From positions 211,256 through 275,255 of the forward strand of contig NZ_JANHDJ010000007.1 of NCBI RefSeq assembly GCF_024494645.1: a stretch of 64,000 nt of DNA, written 5' to 3'. A model generated the notes under the pieces. It did no database searches, had not been told where the DNA came from, and saw only the letters and a program-made list of their open reading frames with translations. Every line of letters begins with the position of its first letter. The stretch's first letter is position 1. Both the position numbers and the translations under genes were made by a program. Positions 1-8,715 of this stretch are shown here, piece by piece. Origin of the DNA: Halohasta litorea. Its GTDB lineage: Archaea; Halobacteriota; Halobacteria; Halobacteriales; Haloferacaceae.

Positions 1-753
1 TACGAGCGTCGAGCCGCCCTCATCGAGGGTGTCGCCGACCAGCGCCTCGGTCTGCCGCTGGCTTCCCTCGACGGGCACCTCGCGTTGGCTGCCGTCGTCG
101 AAGTTGATCGCGTTGCCGAAGTGGACGCCCATCCGGAGGTCGATGGGTCGCCACTCCGAGTGGACGAGTTCGGCATCGAGCCAGTCGGCGACTTCGTCGG
201 CGTTGCCGACGGTCGCCGACAGGGCGACGACCTGCAAGCCCGGATTGATCTGCCGGAGTTTGGCGAGAGTAACTTCGAGCGTCGGCCCCCGATTGCGGTC
301 GTCGACGAGATGCACTTCGTCGGCCACAACGCAGGAGAGCTGATCGATCCAGCCCGCGTTGTTCCGGACCAGCGAGTCGACCTTTTCACTCGTGGCGACG
401 ATGATATCCCGACTTGCCAGCCACTCGCCGCTGGACTCGTAGTTGCCGGTCGAGACGCCCACCGAGATCCCGTGGTCCTCCCACCGCTCGAACTCGGTTT
501 TCTTTTCGCTGGCCAGTGCTCGCAGCGGGACGATATAGAGGGCCTTCCCGCCGCGTTGAACCGCCGACAGCATCGCAAGCTCGGCGATCAGCGTCTTGCC
601 GCTGGCGGTCGGCACCGAGGCCACGAGACTCTCGCCGTCGGTGAGTCCCGCCTCGACGGCCTCGGCCTGCGGCGGATACAGCTCCTCGATGCCCTCGCCC
701 GCGAGCTGGTCGTCGACCCCCGGCGGCAGTCCGGGGATCTCGGCTGGCTTCAT
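1..753 (-). CDS. hel308: Hel308-type DNA helicase, N-terminal part (cut by window edge)
   Basis: Superfamily 2, Ski2-like helicase of the archaeal Hel308 group, a 3'-5' helicase linked to stalled-fork repair. Only the first 251 residues are in the window; the stop lies beyond base 1. Visible in order: a Q-motif-like LYPPQ near residue 26, Walker A VPTASGKT near 47-54, the DEVH box ([10 protein letters not shown]) near 145, and motif III ALSAT near 175. The ATG at 753-751 opens [10 protein letters not shown], a usual Hel308 start. Family assignment rests on the order and spelling of the motifs; the winged-helix and ratchet domains cannot be checked here. Confidence 0.9.
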   Translation of the reverse strand, partial: MKPAEIPGLPPGVDDQLAGEGIEELYPPQAEAVEAGLTDGESLVASVPTASGKTLIAELAMLSAVQRGGKALYIVPLRALASEKKTEFERWEDHGISVGVSTGNYESSGEWLASRDIIVATSEKVDSLVRNNAGWIDQLSCVVADEVHLVDDRNRGPTLEVTLAKLRQINPGLQVVALSATVGNADEVADWLDAELVHSEWRPIDLRMGVHFGNAINFDDGSQREVPVEGSQRQTEALVGDTLDEGGSTLV

Positions 754-852
754 TGGACTCCCTTGACCGCTGTTGGGGTTTAAATTTCCGGAGACCGACG
801 CCCGCCAGAACATAATAGAAAAAATTATAGTATTGTTCTTTGACATTCTGAC

Positions 853-1125
853 ATGGACCGCGCGAAGCTCGCCGTCTACCTCGTCGGGCTGTTCGGTCTG
901 GTCACGATCGGCCAGGCCGCCGGGCTCGCGTCGATGGCTGGCTTCAAGCCACAGCTCTCGGTGTTTTTCGGCAGCGGACTCGCAATGAGTGGCGTTGCTG
1001 TCTGGACCCTCAACAAGGGGTGTTACGAGGAGTTCGACCTGTTCCGCCGCCGGGAGCTGGCGTTCTGGGCGGTCACTGTCGGCGTCCTCGGCTACATCGC
1101 CGTTGTCCCACTGCAGTTCGTCTAA
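853..1125 (+). CDS. Small membrane protein, three predicted TM segments
   Basis: Ninety-residue hydrophobic protein of unknown function. Three membrane segments are apparent at about residues 5-27, 33-53 and 68-88, with a short charged loop ([12 protein letters not shown]) between the second and third. It is divergent from the helicase gene; the AT-rich stretch at about 815-840 is a plausible promoter with the start codon close to the transcript end. I recognise no family. High G+C and haloarchaeal codon choice support a real gene. Confidence 0.7.
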   Translation: MDRAKLAVYLVGLFGLVTIGQAAGLASMAGFKPQLSVFFGSGLAMSGVAVWTLNKGCYEEFDLFRRRELAFWAVTVGVLGYIAVVPLQFV

Positions 1126-1220
1126 GCGGTAATTCTTCCGGCCGACCACTCTGTCGTCTCCCGGTTCCGGTTCTCACGCCCGGCCCGGTTTCGATCCTTC
1201 ATGGCTGATAATAATAAAAG

Positions 1221-1229
1221 CTATATTTA
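1221..1229 (+). promoter_or_regulatory. TATA box for trpB
   Basis: CTATATTTA is centred about 25 nt upstream of the trpB ATG at 1250, which predicts a leaderless or nearly leaderless transcript, as is common in haloarchaea. Confidence 0.55.
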
Positions 1230-1249
1230 CACCCAACTGTCTTTGTTCC

Positions 1250-2404
1250 ATGTCCGGTGAATTTGAAGAATTCGGTGGTCGACACGTTCCCGAAGCACTA
1301 GAGGAGCCGCTCGCCCAACTCGCGGAGGCGTTTGATACTGTCGTCCCCAGCGAGGAGTTCCAGGAGGAGTTCCAATACTACCTCAAGCACTACGGCGGTC
1401 GGCCGACGCCCGTCTTCTACGCCGACACGCTCTCGGAGATCTACGGCGCGGAGATCTACTTCAAACACGAGGATCTGCTCCACGGCGGGGCCCACAAGCT
1501 CAACAACGCCCTCGGGCAGGCGCTGCTGGCCAAACACGCAGGCAAGGAGCGCCTCATCGCCGAGACTGGCGCGGGCCAACACGGCACCGCGACCGCGATG
1601 GTTGGCGCGCTGCTGGACTTGCCCGTGACGGTCTATATGGGCACCAAAGACATCGGTCGACAGGAGATGAACGTCTTCCGGATGCGGCTGATGGGAGCCG
1701 AAGTCGAACCGGTCACTCGCGGCAACAAGGGCCTCGCGGAGGCCGTCGACGCCGCCCTCGAAGACTTCGCCCAGAACATGGAGGAGACCCACTACCTCGT
1801 GGGGAGCGCGGTCGGCCCCGACCCCTTCCCGCGGATGGTCCGGGAGTTCCAGTCGGTGATCGGCACGGAGGCCCGCGAGCAGATCCAGGAGCTCCACGGC
1901 GAGCTCCCCGACGCCTGTGTCGCCTGTGTCGGCGGCGGCTCGAACGCCATCGGGCTGTTCAGCGCCTTCCTCGACGACGATGTGGCGCTCTACGGCGCGG
2001 AACCCGGCGGGACCGACGACACCCACCACTCCGCGCCGCTCTCTAAGTCGAAACAGGAGGAGCCCCAGATCTTCCAGGGGATGAAGACCCAGGTCATCGA
2101 CGACGACACCGAGAATCATTCGGTCTCCGCGGGTCTGGACTACCCCGCCGTGGGCCCGGAACACGCCGCCCTTCAGTCGCTCGGCCGGGCGGAGTACCAC
2201 GCGATCACCGACGAGGAGGCCCTCGACGCGTTCCAGGAACTCAGTCAGGCCGAGGGGATCATTCCGGCCCTCGAACCGAGCCACGCGATCGCGCTGGCGA
2301 AGAAACTCGCACACGAAGACCGCCACGACACGATTCTCGTGAACCTCTGTGGGCGCGGTGACAAGGATATGCAGACCGCCGCCGAGCACTTCGACCTCTC
2401 CTGA
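1250..2404 (+). CDS. trpB: Tryptophan synthase beta chain, stand-alone
   Basis: PLP enzyme that condenses indole with serine to give tryptophan. 384 residues. Visible: the PLP lysine in HKLNN near residue 82, the catalytic glutamate in AETGAGQHG near 104, and the phosphate-binding loop GGGSNAIG near 225. The COMM-domain stretch is unusual: after GTDDTHHSAPLS comes a lysine- and glutamate-rich KSKQEEPQIFQGMKT instead of the usual glycine-rich sequence. No trpA, trpC or other trp gene adjoins it, whereas haloarchaeal trpB normally sits with trpC and trpA. It could be the only copy, separated from trpA, or a second copy with a changed role. Confidence 0.93.
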   Translation: MSGEFEEFGGRHVPEALEEPLAQLAEAFDTVVPSEEFQEEFQYYLKHYGGRPTPVFYADTLSEIYGAEIYFKHEDLLHGGAHKLNNALGQALLAKHAGKERLIAETGAGQHGTATAMVGALLDLPVTVYMGTKDIGRQEMNVFRMRLMGAEVEPVTRGNKGLAEAVDAALEDFAQNMEETHYLVGSAVGPDPFPRMVREFQSVIGTEAREQIQELHGELPDACVACVGGGSNAIGLFSAFLDDDVALYGAEPGGTDDTHHSAPLSKSKQEEPQIFQGMKTQVIDDDTENHSVSAGLDYPAVGPEHAALQSLGRAEYHAITDEEALDAFQELSQAEGIIPALEPSHAIALAKKLAHEDRHDTILVNLCGRGDKDMQTAAEHFDLS

Positions 2405-2455
2405 GGCTGTCGACGGATCGCCGACTGGCCCATCGGGAGGGGCGCTGTCGACTGT

Positions 2456-3508
2456 TCACTCGTCAGTGGATGATCGCACCCGCCGACCGAGCACACCGAT
2501 ACCCGCGATTGTCGTCACCACCATTCCTACCCGCAACAGACTACCGTCAGAACCTGTCTCACGTACCTCTGACCGGGGGACACTCGCCCGATCCAGCTGG
2601 ACAGCGCCGATGAAGACTGTGTCACCGTCGACAACCGGTTCGTGAACCCTCCACGTCCGCTCCCGGAGTTCGCGCTCATCGTAGTCGATCTGTTTGATAT
2701 CTCTGGCCTCGAACGACCACACCACGTCTTCGTTTTCGACTGCCTCTATCACGTCGTCACGTCGAGCGACCTCCAGTCCGTCCGAACTGGACTGCGACGT
2801 GTTCGTCTCGCTGGTCTCGGCGGCTGTGGGTGGCTCGCGTTTCTCGCCCGTCTCCAGATCGTATGCGTCGACGGTGTCGGCCGACGGGTCGTCGATAGAG
2901 ACGATGCCGTCGGTAACCGCTGGCTGGGTGTCGATGTCGCTGTCCCTCTCGACGGACCACTCGACCCGCCCCGTCTCGGCATCGAGGCCGATGAGTTCGT
3001 ACCGCTCGGGACGGTCGTTCCGACAGGCGACGACCACCCCCTCGGCGACGGTCGGTGTCACGAAGTTGTAGTCGTCGAGATCGAACTCCCATTCAACGCT
3101 GCCATCGAATGTCACCGCGAACAGTGTGCCCGTATTAACGTAGACCCTCTCGTCGGTCTCGGTGATTCCCGGCTGTGTCGACGCCGACGACCGTCTTCGT
3201 GGCATTCCGCCACCGAGTTCCCACTGTGTCCGGCCACGCTCCCGATCCAGCGCGCGAACGCTCGTGTGACTGGCCGTATACACCGCCTCATCGGTAACGA
3301 TTGGCTGCCCGTAGACGCTGTCTGTCTCTGTGCGCCACCGCTCGGACCCGTCTCTCAGGTCGACCGCATACACAACCCCATGGACTGGCCAGAGCGGTTC
3401 GTCTGATGCCCGTACTCGTGAGGCCGAGAGACACCCGATGCCACCGGCCATCATGAGCGCCAGTGTCGACCGCCTCGACAGTCGACACCCAATCCTGCTT
3501 CGATTCAT
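2456..3508 (-). CDS. Exported PQQ-type beta-propeller protein with C-terminal anchor
   Basis: 350 residues. The N-terminus carries a twin-arginine-like signal (SRRSTLALMMAGG, residues 12-24). The body has several PQQ/WD-like blades recognisable by VYAVDLRDGSERWRTE, VRALDRERGRTQWE, LIGLDAETGRVEWSVE and VDAYDLETGEKRE. A hydrophobic segment near residues 323-340 (VGMVVTTIAGIGVLG) followed by RRVR looks like a membrane anchor, so the propeller should face outside. The substrate is unknown; proteins of this type are often structural or bind quinone cofactors. Convergent with trpB, leaving only 51 bases between the stop codons. Confidence 0.8.
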   Translation of the reverse strand: MNRSRIGCRLSRRSTLALMMAGGIGCLSASRVRASDEPLWPVHGVVYAVDLRDGSERWRTETDSVYGQPIVTDEAVYTASHTSVRALDRERGRTQWELGGGMPRRRSSASTQPGITETDERVYVNTGTLFAVTFDGSVEWEFDLDDYNFVTPTVAEGVVVACRNDRPERYELIGLDAETGRVEWSVERDSDIDTQPAVTDGIVSIDDPSADTVDAYDLETGEKREPPTAAETSETNTSQSSSDGLEVARRDDVIEAVENEDVVWSFEARDIKQIDYDERELRERTWRVHEPVVDGDTVFIGAVQLDRASVPRSEVRETGSDGSLLRVGMVVTTIAGIGVLGRRVRSSTDE

Positions 3509-3671
3509 TTCTTCATGTTGTATGGATAACCGGAAAGTACTTTGTGGGGATTATTCTGGTTTTGCACCGCTCGTGTGGTCGACCCTCGGACCACTGCGCA
3601 CGGTCGACGCACGACAGTATCAAAACTACCATGGCCTCTCGCTACCCACCAACAGCCACAAGGTGGATTTC

Positions 3672-4784
3672 GTGACGAAAAAACAGGAGTATACGGACGA
3701 CTATCGAGACAAGACGCTGTACATCCCCGGCCCGACCGAAGTCCGCGAGGACGTCATCCAGGAGATGGCCCAACCGATGTTCGGCCACCGGATGGACCGG
3801 ATGACCGACCTCTACACCACGATCGTCGAGGACACCAAGGAGTTCCTCGGCACCGAGAACAACGTCATCATCCTCACCGGCTCCGGCACCGAGTTCTGGG
3901 AGGCCTCAACGCTCAACCTCGTCGACGAGAACATCCTCGTTCCGACCTGCGGGAGTTTCAGCGAGCGCCACGCCAACGTCGCCGAGCGACTCGGCAAGAA
4001 CGTCGACCGGCTCGAATACGAATGGGGCCAAGCCGTCAAACCCGAGGACATCCGCGAAGAGCTCGAAACCAGCGACAAACACTACGACGTCGTCGCCACG
4101 GTCATGAACGAGAGTTCGACCGGCGTTCGCAACCCCGTCGAGGAGATCGGCGACGTGGTCGACGAGTACCCCGACACCTACTTCGTCGTCGACGCGGTGT
4201 CGTGTCTCGGCGGTGACTACGTCGACATCGACGACCACGGGATCGACGTAATCTTCGCCTCGACCCAGAAGGCCTTCGCCATGCCTCCTGGACTCGCGGT
4301 CTGTGTCGTCAGCGACGAGGCCTACGACCGAGAGGTCGAAAAGGACGAAGCCTCATGGTATGGCGGCTTCCAGCGCTGTCTCGACTACTACGACCGGAAG
4401 GGCCAGACCCACTCGACGCCCGCGATCCCGATCATGCTGGCCTACCGCAAGCAGATGAAATATATGCTTGAGGAGACCCACGAGGGCCGTGCTGAGCGCC
4501 ACACCGAGATGGCCGAGTACGTCCAAGACTGGGCCGAGGAACACTTCGCCATGTTCCCCGAGGAGGGCTACGAGTCGAAAACGGTCGCCTGTATCGAAAA
4601 TACACAGGGGATCGATGTCGCCGAGACGATCGAGACGATCAACGAGGAGTACGATATGGCCTTCTCGAACGGCTACGGCTCCCAACTCGGTGAGAAAACG
4701 TTCCGCATCGGCCACATGGGCGAACACGACGTGGAGTCGATCAAAGCGCTGACCGACGCCATCGAAGAGGTCGCTGACTTATAA
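3672..4784 (+). CDS. Class V PLP aminotransferase (alanine/serine-glyoxylate type)
   Basis: PLP-dependent transaminase of the alanine-glyoxylate / serine-pyruvate family, about 370 residues. The N-terminal YIPGPTEV substrate loop, GSGTEFWEAS, the cofactor aspartate in VVDAVSCLGG and the Schiff-base lysine in FASTQKAFAMPPG are all present. I start at the GTG (VTKKQEYTDDY), since the upstream in-frame stretch, though open to 3330, reads through the promoter region of the divergent gene and has no haloarchaeal amino-acid bias. The precise amino donor and acceptor cannot be read from sequence. Confidence 0.88.
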   Translation: MTKKQEYTDDYRDKTLYIPGPTEVREDVIQEMAQPMFGHRMDRMTDLYTTIVEDTKEFLGTENNVIILTGSGTEFWEASTLNLVDENILVPTCGSFSERHANVAERLGKNVDRLEYEWGQAVKPEDIREELETSDKHYDVVATVMNESSTGVRNPVEEIGDVVDEYPDTYFVVDAVSCLGGDYVDIDDHGIDVIFASTQKAFAMPPGLAVCVVSDEAYDREVEKDEASWYGGFQRCLDYYDRKGQTHSTPAIPIMLAYRKQMKYMLEETHEGRAERHTEMAEYVQDWAEEHFAMFPEEGYESKTVACIENTQGIDVAETIETINEEYDMAFSNGYGSQLGEKTFRIGHMGEHDVESIKALTDAIEEVADL

Positions 4785-5038
4785 ACGGCGCTCGGTGGGG
4801 TGGTGTGTCGACGATCGATTTTCTGTCTCTATCTTTATCTGCAAGACTGTGACCGCGCGTCTTGCGCGGTATTTCTTATCAGATATAGCTAGTGTTGAGT
4901 CACTTCTGATGAATACAGAGGGGGTAATCAGTACCCAACCACTGTTGATATAGCCCGGGAAATAGAAGACGTATCTCTCAAACGAGACTAGATTCGGAGC
5001 AGAACTCCTTGATCGGCCAGTACGAGATTCAGCGTGCG
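4785..5038. other. AT-rich intergenic stretch with a repeat motif and a hairpin
   Basis: 254 bases without a credible ORF. It contains one copy of the TGCAAGACT motif (4840-4848) that recurs in other AT-rich patches of the window and, overlapping its right end, a perfect 7-bp hairpin at 4852-4870. Base composition drops sharply compared with the aminotransferase gene. Confidence 0.5.
4852..4870 (+). terminator. Hairpin followed by T-rich sequence
   Basis: ACCGCGC-GTCTT-GCGCGGT is a perfect 7-bp inverted repeat with a 5-nt loop, followed by ATTTCTTATC. It lies 68 bases after the aminotransferase stop. It could be a terminator-like structure or part of the repeat element that starts at 4840. 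Confidence 0.35.
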
Positions 5039-5551
5039 TCACTCTTGGGTGAAGGAACACCGTCTGACGTAGCCGTCGTCGTCACAGGCTTCTAGGAGGG
5101 AAATGGTAAGGCGCTTCCCATCGACGAAATCGGTGGTGGCATCGTAGTTTTGATATTCGGCGGCCGCAACCACGCACTTAACCCCCCTTTCTGCCGCGAA
5201 CGCACTGATTGATTCCTCGGTCTCTTCCTCTCCGTCCCGACGGACACGAACAGAGTAGTCACCGGCAGCTTCCCCCCACGAGCACTCAGCGATGGCACCA
5301 TCACTTGCCACGCCGGGGTCATGGTATTCTGCTGCATCGACTTCGTGCGATGATTCGTGAACGACGTTGCCACCTCTCTCAACAATGAGCGTGAACGTAT
5401 GGCTGGATTCTGGATCGACATTGTGGACGCCGAACCAGCCGAGTTGGGCCTTCTGTCGGTTGGAACCGCGTATCGATCCGAGACAACCCGCGCTACAGAC
5501 GGTCACTCCAAGAGCGGCGGAGAGGAGGGCACGACGGCGCATAACGACCAC
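5039..5551 (-). CDS. Predicted lipoprotein, function unknown
   Basis: 170 residues. The start (MVVMRRRALLSAALGVTVCSAGCLG) has consecutive arginines, a hydrophobic core and a lipobox-like SAGC at residues 20-23, so a Tat-exported, lipid-anchored protein is likely. The mature part has a beta-rich FTLIVERGGNVVHESSHEVDA pattern and a YSVRVRRDG strand, resembling the small immunoglobulin-like or BsuPI-type lipoproteins common in haloarchaea, plus Cys residues near the C-terminus (LEACDDDGYVRRCSF). A second start at the internal ATG (MRRRALLS) is equally possible. Confidence 0.75.
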   Translation of the reverse strand: MVVMRRRALLSAALGVTVCSAGCLGSIRGSNRQKAQLGWFGVHNVDPESSHTFTLIVERGGNVVHESSHEVDAAEYHDPGVASDGAIAECSWGEAAGDYSVRVRRDGEEETEESISAFAAERGVKCVVAAAEYQNYDATTDFVDGKRLTISLLEACDDDGYVRRCSFTQE

Positions 5552-5738
5552 TATTCATCGAGCGATCATAGTCATTTTACTAGCGTTTCACAACCAGAAA
5601 CCAACCGGGAGTTACAACCAGTTGAACGATAACTTGTCTGTCTGGATTGGGCCTTTAGGATTCGGAAAGATGTTCTCTCTTGGGTAATGATACTCATACT
5701 ATTATTTCCCATCCTTCTGATTGCTGGTCTCCAATACA

Positions 5739-6074
5739 TCAACATTCTGTAGGTGCCAATTCGAGATACCAGATCTGGCAAAAGCTTTCGTGCAAGACTC
5801 GCGTGTTGTATTCAGCAGTCGATTCGTACCACATCTCATAAATGTTGCAGACGTACTTGCCAGACCCGTCCTCTAAGTAGAGCAACTCGTTCAGCAGATC
5901 AGTCGTTGGTATGTAACTTCCCTCTTGTCGTAGAATGGTGTATTCTCCGACAAGCAGAACTACCCCATCGTTCGCGTGGTCTGTGACGAGAAGGTTGCAA
6001 GACTGCGAACGCAGGTCGGCTATTTTTCCTACACTTTCCCGCAACCTCCGACCAATACTCTGTATATGTTTCAT
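5739..6074 (-). CDS. Hypothetical protein in AT-rich patch
   Basis: 111 residues, no recognised family. It starts MKHIQSIGRRLRESVGKIADL (basic, helical) and then has an alternating, probably beta-rich body with four cysteines. Its base composition is much lower in G+C than neighbours. The start ATG lies 3 nt from a perfect inverted repeat (6078-6098), and the gene is divergent from the membrane protein at 6157. One copy of the 27-bp repeat (5996-6022) lies inside the reading frame, so the frame may be a chance ORF across an element; hence moderate confidence. Confidence 0.45.
   Translation of the reverse strand: MKHIQSIGRRLRESVGKIADLRSQSCNLLVTDHANDGVVLLVGEYTILRQEGSYIPTTDLLNELLYLEDGSGKYVCNIYEMWYESTAEYNTRVLHESFCQIWYLELAPTEC
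5996..6022 (+). repeat. 27-bp direct repeat, copy 1
   Basis: Begins TGCAAGACTGCGAACGC. It matches 6862-6888 at 23 of 27 positions, all four differences being transitions. The two copies flank the 6157-6768 membrane-protein gene in the same orientation. Confidence 0.6.
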
Positions 6075-6077
6075 AGG

Positions 6078-6098
6078 AATACACCATTGCGGTGTATT
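6078..6098. promoter_or_regulatory. Perfect inverted repeat in divergent promoter region
   Basis: AATACACC-ATTGC-GGTGTATT is a perfect 8-bp inverted repeat with a 5-nt spacer, 3 nt upstream of the start codon at 6074 and about 60 nt upstream of the start at 6157. Placement over the expected transcript start of the minus-strand gene suits a repressor site; the regulator is unknown. Confidence 0.45.
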
Positions 6099-6156
6099 TT
6101 CACACTGAAATAATACTTATCGGTGCAAATAAGTAGAAATTAGCTAATCATGTCCT

Positions 6157-6768
6157 ATGGAAATTACACAAAATCAGAACACTGTGAGAGAACGCGGAGT
6201 GATAGATCGTGTTCAACACCTTGCCTCGGAAGCCAATCCGGCATTCGCTACGGGAAGTATTATTGTGCCACTCACAGTTCTTGCTATCAGCGTCGTGTTA
6301 CAAAGTCCACAACTCTTGTTTTATACGCACGTCGCTGCCGGGGCAGTATGGTTTGGGTTCGCTCTGATTTTCCCTGCAGTTATTGGGCCAGCACTGGGCG
6401 GGCTCGACGATGAGAACACTATCGCAGTCACGACTCAACTCACACCGAAGCTAGTATTTTTCATTTTGGGCTTCTCGTTCACGACGGTACTGTCCGGCAC
6501 GGTACTACTTACTACCGAATGGGGACTCGGATACGGATTCTCTGGACTATGGTCCTCAGCATCACTCGGCCTCGGTTGGGGGTTGTTTTTCTTCGGACTC
6601 GTTGTTCCGAATCGAATTCATTTACAGGCCTACTACGAGAGTCGTTCTGAGAAACCCGATTTTGACCGCTTGGCGGCTATTGAGAAGCGAAACGCGCTGA
6701 TTGGGATCGTTGAGGCTATTGCAATGCTGGGGATTATTTTCTTGATGACCGGCCTGCGCCTTGGATAA
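6157..6768 (+). CDS. CopD/DUF2269-like multi-pass membrane protein
   Basis: 203 residues with about five membrane segments (roughly 33-49, 54-76, 95-118, 130-152 and 183-200). The second carries THVAAGAVWFG, the HxxxGxxWxG signature of the CopD / urate-oxidase-N-terminal-like membrane family, and PALGGL follows it. That signature often marks heme- or metal-linked membrane proteins; the substrate is not shown here. Codon use is AT-shifted like the surrounding patch. An ATG at 6150 is out of frame; the start at 6157 fits a TATA-like AAATAAGT near 6124-6131. Confidence 0.75.
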   Translation: MEITQNQNTVRERGVIDRVQHLASEANPAFATGSIIVPLTVLAISVVLQSPQLLFYTHVAAGAVWFGFALIFPAVIGPALGGLDDENTIAVTTQLTPKLVFFILGFSFTTVLSGTVLLTTEWGLGYGFSGLWSSASLGLGWGLFFFGLVVPNRIHLQAYYESRSEKPDFDRLAAIEKRNALIGIVEAIAMLGIIFLMTGLRLG

Positions 6769-7078
6769 CGGAGGCTATATCGTTCTCTCTTCGCTTGCCT
6801 GCGAATCTGAGTCAAGCAGTGCTACATTGGTTCGTCGACAGGGTAGTATCAATTGAGTCTCTGCAAGACTATGAACGCAAATCGGCTACCGATCAGCCGT
6901 CATTGGTGGTCGCGTTGTGTGGTCGGTACGAGAATGAATTTATCGGTGGATTGTAGTGTTCGTGTATGCATTCCCTGTTGTCACGTCGTCAACTCCTCCA
7001 CGTTTCGACGCTGGTATTCATCCCAGCTTCAGGCTGTCTTAACGTAGGGCTTAGAAAACAGAAAAACAGAAAAACAGT
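6769..7078. other. 310-base gap with repeat copy and short tandem repeat
   Basis: No convincing gene. It holds copy 2 of the 27-bp repeat (6862-6888) and, just before the next gene, three tandem copies of an 8-base AAAAACAG-like unit (about 7053-7078) that run up to the start codon at 7079. Short ORFs here lack haloarchaeal amino-acid bias. Confidence 0.5.
6862..6888 (+). repeat. 27-bp direct repeat, copy 2
   Basis: Second copy of the element at 5996-6022 (23 of 27 identical), 94 bases after the stop of the membrane-protein gene. The core TGCAAGACT also occurs at 4840 and 22100. Confidence 0.6.
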
Positions 7079-7339
7079 ATGAGTGACGATACGCAAGAAG
7101 AACAAACGGACCGTTCACAACAAAACATTCACAATCCACATAGGGTCGGTCAAATCGACCCGTCTTTCAGAAACGACAAGCACTACATCGGATTGAACAC
7201 CGCATTGGTTTTATTAGTCATATCTGTCTTGATACACGTATCAGATCTCTATTCATCCATCATCGCAGGTAGTGTATTTGTGCTTGCTATACTTGTTGCA
7301 GTAGTTTCGTTTCCATACAATTCATTCCAGGAAGAGTGA
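7079..7339 (+). CDS. Small protein with two TM segments
   Basis: 86 residues: a polar, glutamine- and histidine-containing N-terminal half (about 1-38), then two membrane segments at about 40-58 and 62-80 separated by DLYSS. Function unknown. The AT-rich codon use matches the rest of the 4.8-7.4 kb patch. The start ATG directly follows an A-rich tandem repeat. Confidence 0.6.
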   Translation: MSDDTQEEQTDRSQQNIHNPHRVGQIDPSFRNDKHYIGLNTALVLLVISVLIHVSDLYSSIIAGSVFVLAILVAVVSFPYNSFQEE

Positions 7340-7539
7340 TACAGTTCTACAGGACGACAACTGTTGGTATCATGCCCCTGGGGTGATTTACGGACGTTAC
7401 TACAGGAGACAACTGCTCAGTCTCCTCGGTCCGTATATTGTTGACTACACCAGCACGATTATGTAGTCTATCTCACAATAGTCGACTATCGGCGCAGACC
7501 TCCCCACCCCAATTGCGCCCCAACAGGTGACAAATCACG

Positions 7540-8127
7540 ATGCACTCCCTCCCCATCACTCGTATGGCCGCCGTCTGCAAGGGGTACGGGCCCGGTCGAC
7601 TGCCGTATGCCGACCGCCGAGAGATCGGTGCGGGGTATGCGATGGCGACCACCGCGATGGTTGCGGCGGTGACGTTCGTCCTCATCGGACAGATTCCCGG
7701 TGTTTCGGAAGCGACGACTATCGGGCCGTTCTGGTTCGGCTATCTCGGAATCCCCTCAGGTATTGCAGCTGTACAGACTGCTGCGGCAGCGATCCCAGTG
7801 GTTATGCCGTCGGCGTTCGTCTCCGGCGTCGTTGTATGGCGGGTGGCCTCGTCCGAACACTCGCGGTTCGGTTCCGTTGCCGGAGTGGCGGCGACAGGGC
7901 TGACCTATCCCATCGGAAGCCTCGTTGTCGGTGGTGTCTTGACGATTCCGAGCGTCCTCCAGGACCTTGGCCAACTCCGCCTGCTGTCGCTGGTGTCCGA
8001 ACTCCTGGCTGGGACGGCCTACCTTGGTCTTTTCTTCGGAATCCCGGTCTTCGTGTTTACGTTCTGGCTGACGCTGCCGCTGGGCGCGCTCGGCGGTTCG
8101 ATCTACGAACGCACTCGAACGGCCTAA
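7540..8127 (+). CDS. Multi-pass membrane protein, unknown function
   Basis: 195 residues with about four or five hydrophobic segments (roughly 31-52, 70-97, 107-134, 150-185), rich in Gly, Ala and Val. No family recognised. A second in-frame ATG at 7564 gives a version eight residues shorter; nothing in the sequence decides between them. G+C returns to chromosomal levels, so the AT-rich patch ends before this gene. Confidence 0.65.
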   Translation: MHSLPITRMAAVCKGYGPGRLPYADRREIGAGYAMATTAMVAAVTFVLIGQIPGVSEATTIGPFWFGYLGIPSGIAAVQTAAAAIPVVMPSAFVSGVVVWRVASSEHSRFGSVAGVAATGLTYPIGSLVVGGVLTIPSVLQDLGQLRLLSLVSELLAGTAYLGLFFGIPVFVFTFWLTLPLGALGGSIYERTRTA

Positions 8128-8322
8128 CACCGCCGATCGATGAACGCCGGACACGCACGAAATACGTGACTGGCGCCGACAGCAGATCGTCGACTGATAC
8201 CCTCAAACTGTGTTATATGTTAACAGCTATTGTGATGTGCGCGAAACGTAGGTCGATGTACTCAGCGTGCCGTCGGTCGGACTGCGAGACCCCCATGTCG
8301 TGAGTGCGTCCGGAGGACTCTC

Positions 8323-8715
8323 ATGAACATCGCCAAAGACGACATTCCTGCCCGAATCGACACCCCGAATGCTGTGGCTCGCCACCAGCCCGAGTTCGGT
8401 GACGTGACGGAGTACGGCCCCCTCGCCGCGGAGTATTTCACCCTCACGGAAGGAACCGACATCACCGCGCTCCTCAGCGGCCTCGAAGACGACCGCTGCC
8501 AGTCGCCCCACTGGGGGTATATCGTCAGTGGCACGCTGACGGTCACCTACAGCGACGGCAGCGAGGAGGTCGACACGGCCGGAGATATGTTCTACTGGCC
8601 GCCCGGCCACACCCTCCGGGCTGACGAGGACACTGATTTCGTCCTATTCAGTCCCCAGCAGGAACACGGCGAGGTTATCGAGCAGATTCGAACCAACATG
8701 GAACAGTCGACCTGA
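8323..8715 (+). CDS. Single-domain cupin protein
   Basis: 130 residues. The cupin core is seen as CQSPHWGYIVSGTLTVTYSDG (metal-ligand-type His and the first conserved motif, near 66-85) and GDMFYWPPGHTLRADED (second motif). It is likely a small metal-binding beta-barrel; the reaction is unknown. A GGAGG at 8312-8316 is placed as a ribosome-binding site, unusual among the mostly leaderless genes here. Confidence 0.78.
   Translation: MNIAKDDIPARIDTPNAVARHQPEFGDVTEYGPLAAEYFTLTEGTDITALLSGLEDDRCQSPHWGYIVSGTLTVTYSDGSEEVDTAGDMFYWPPGHTLRADEDTDFVLFSPQQEHGEVIEQIRTNMEQST

Noticed and set aside
1298..2389. Long antisense ORF across trpB
   Set aside because: A mirror of a G+C-rich gene; its translation has no family signature and trpB has every catalytic motif.
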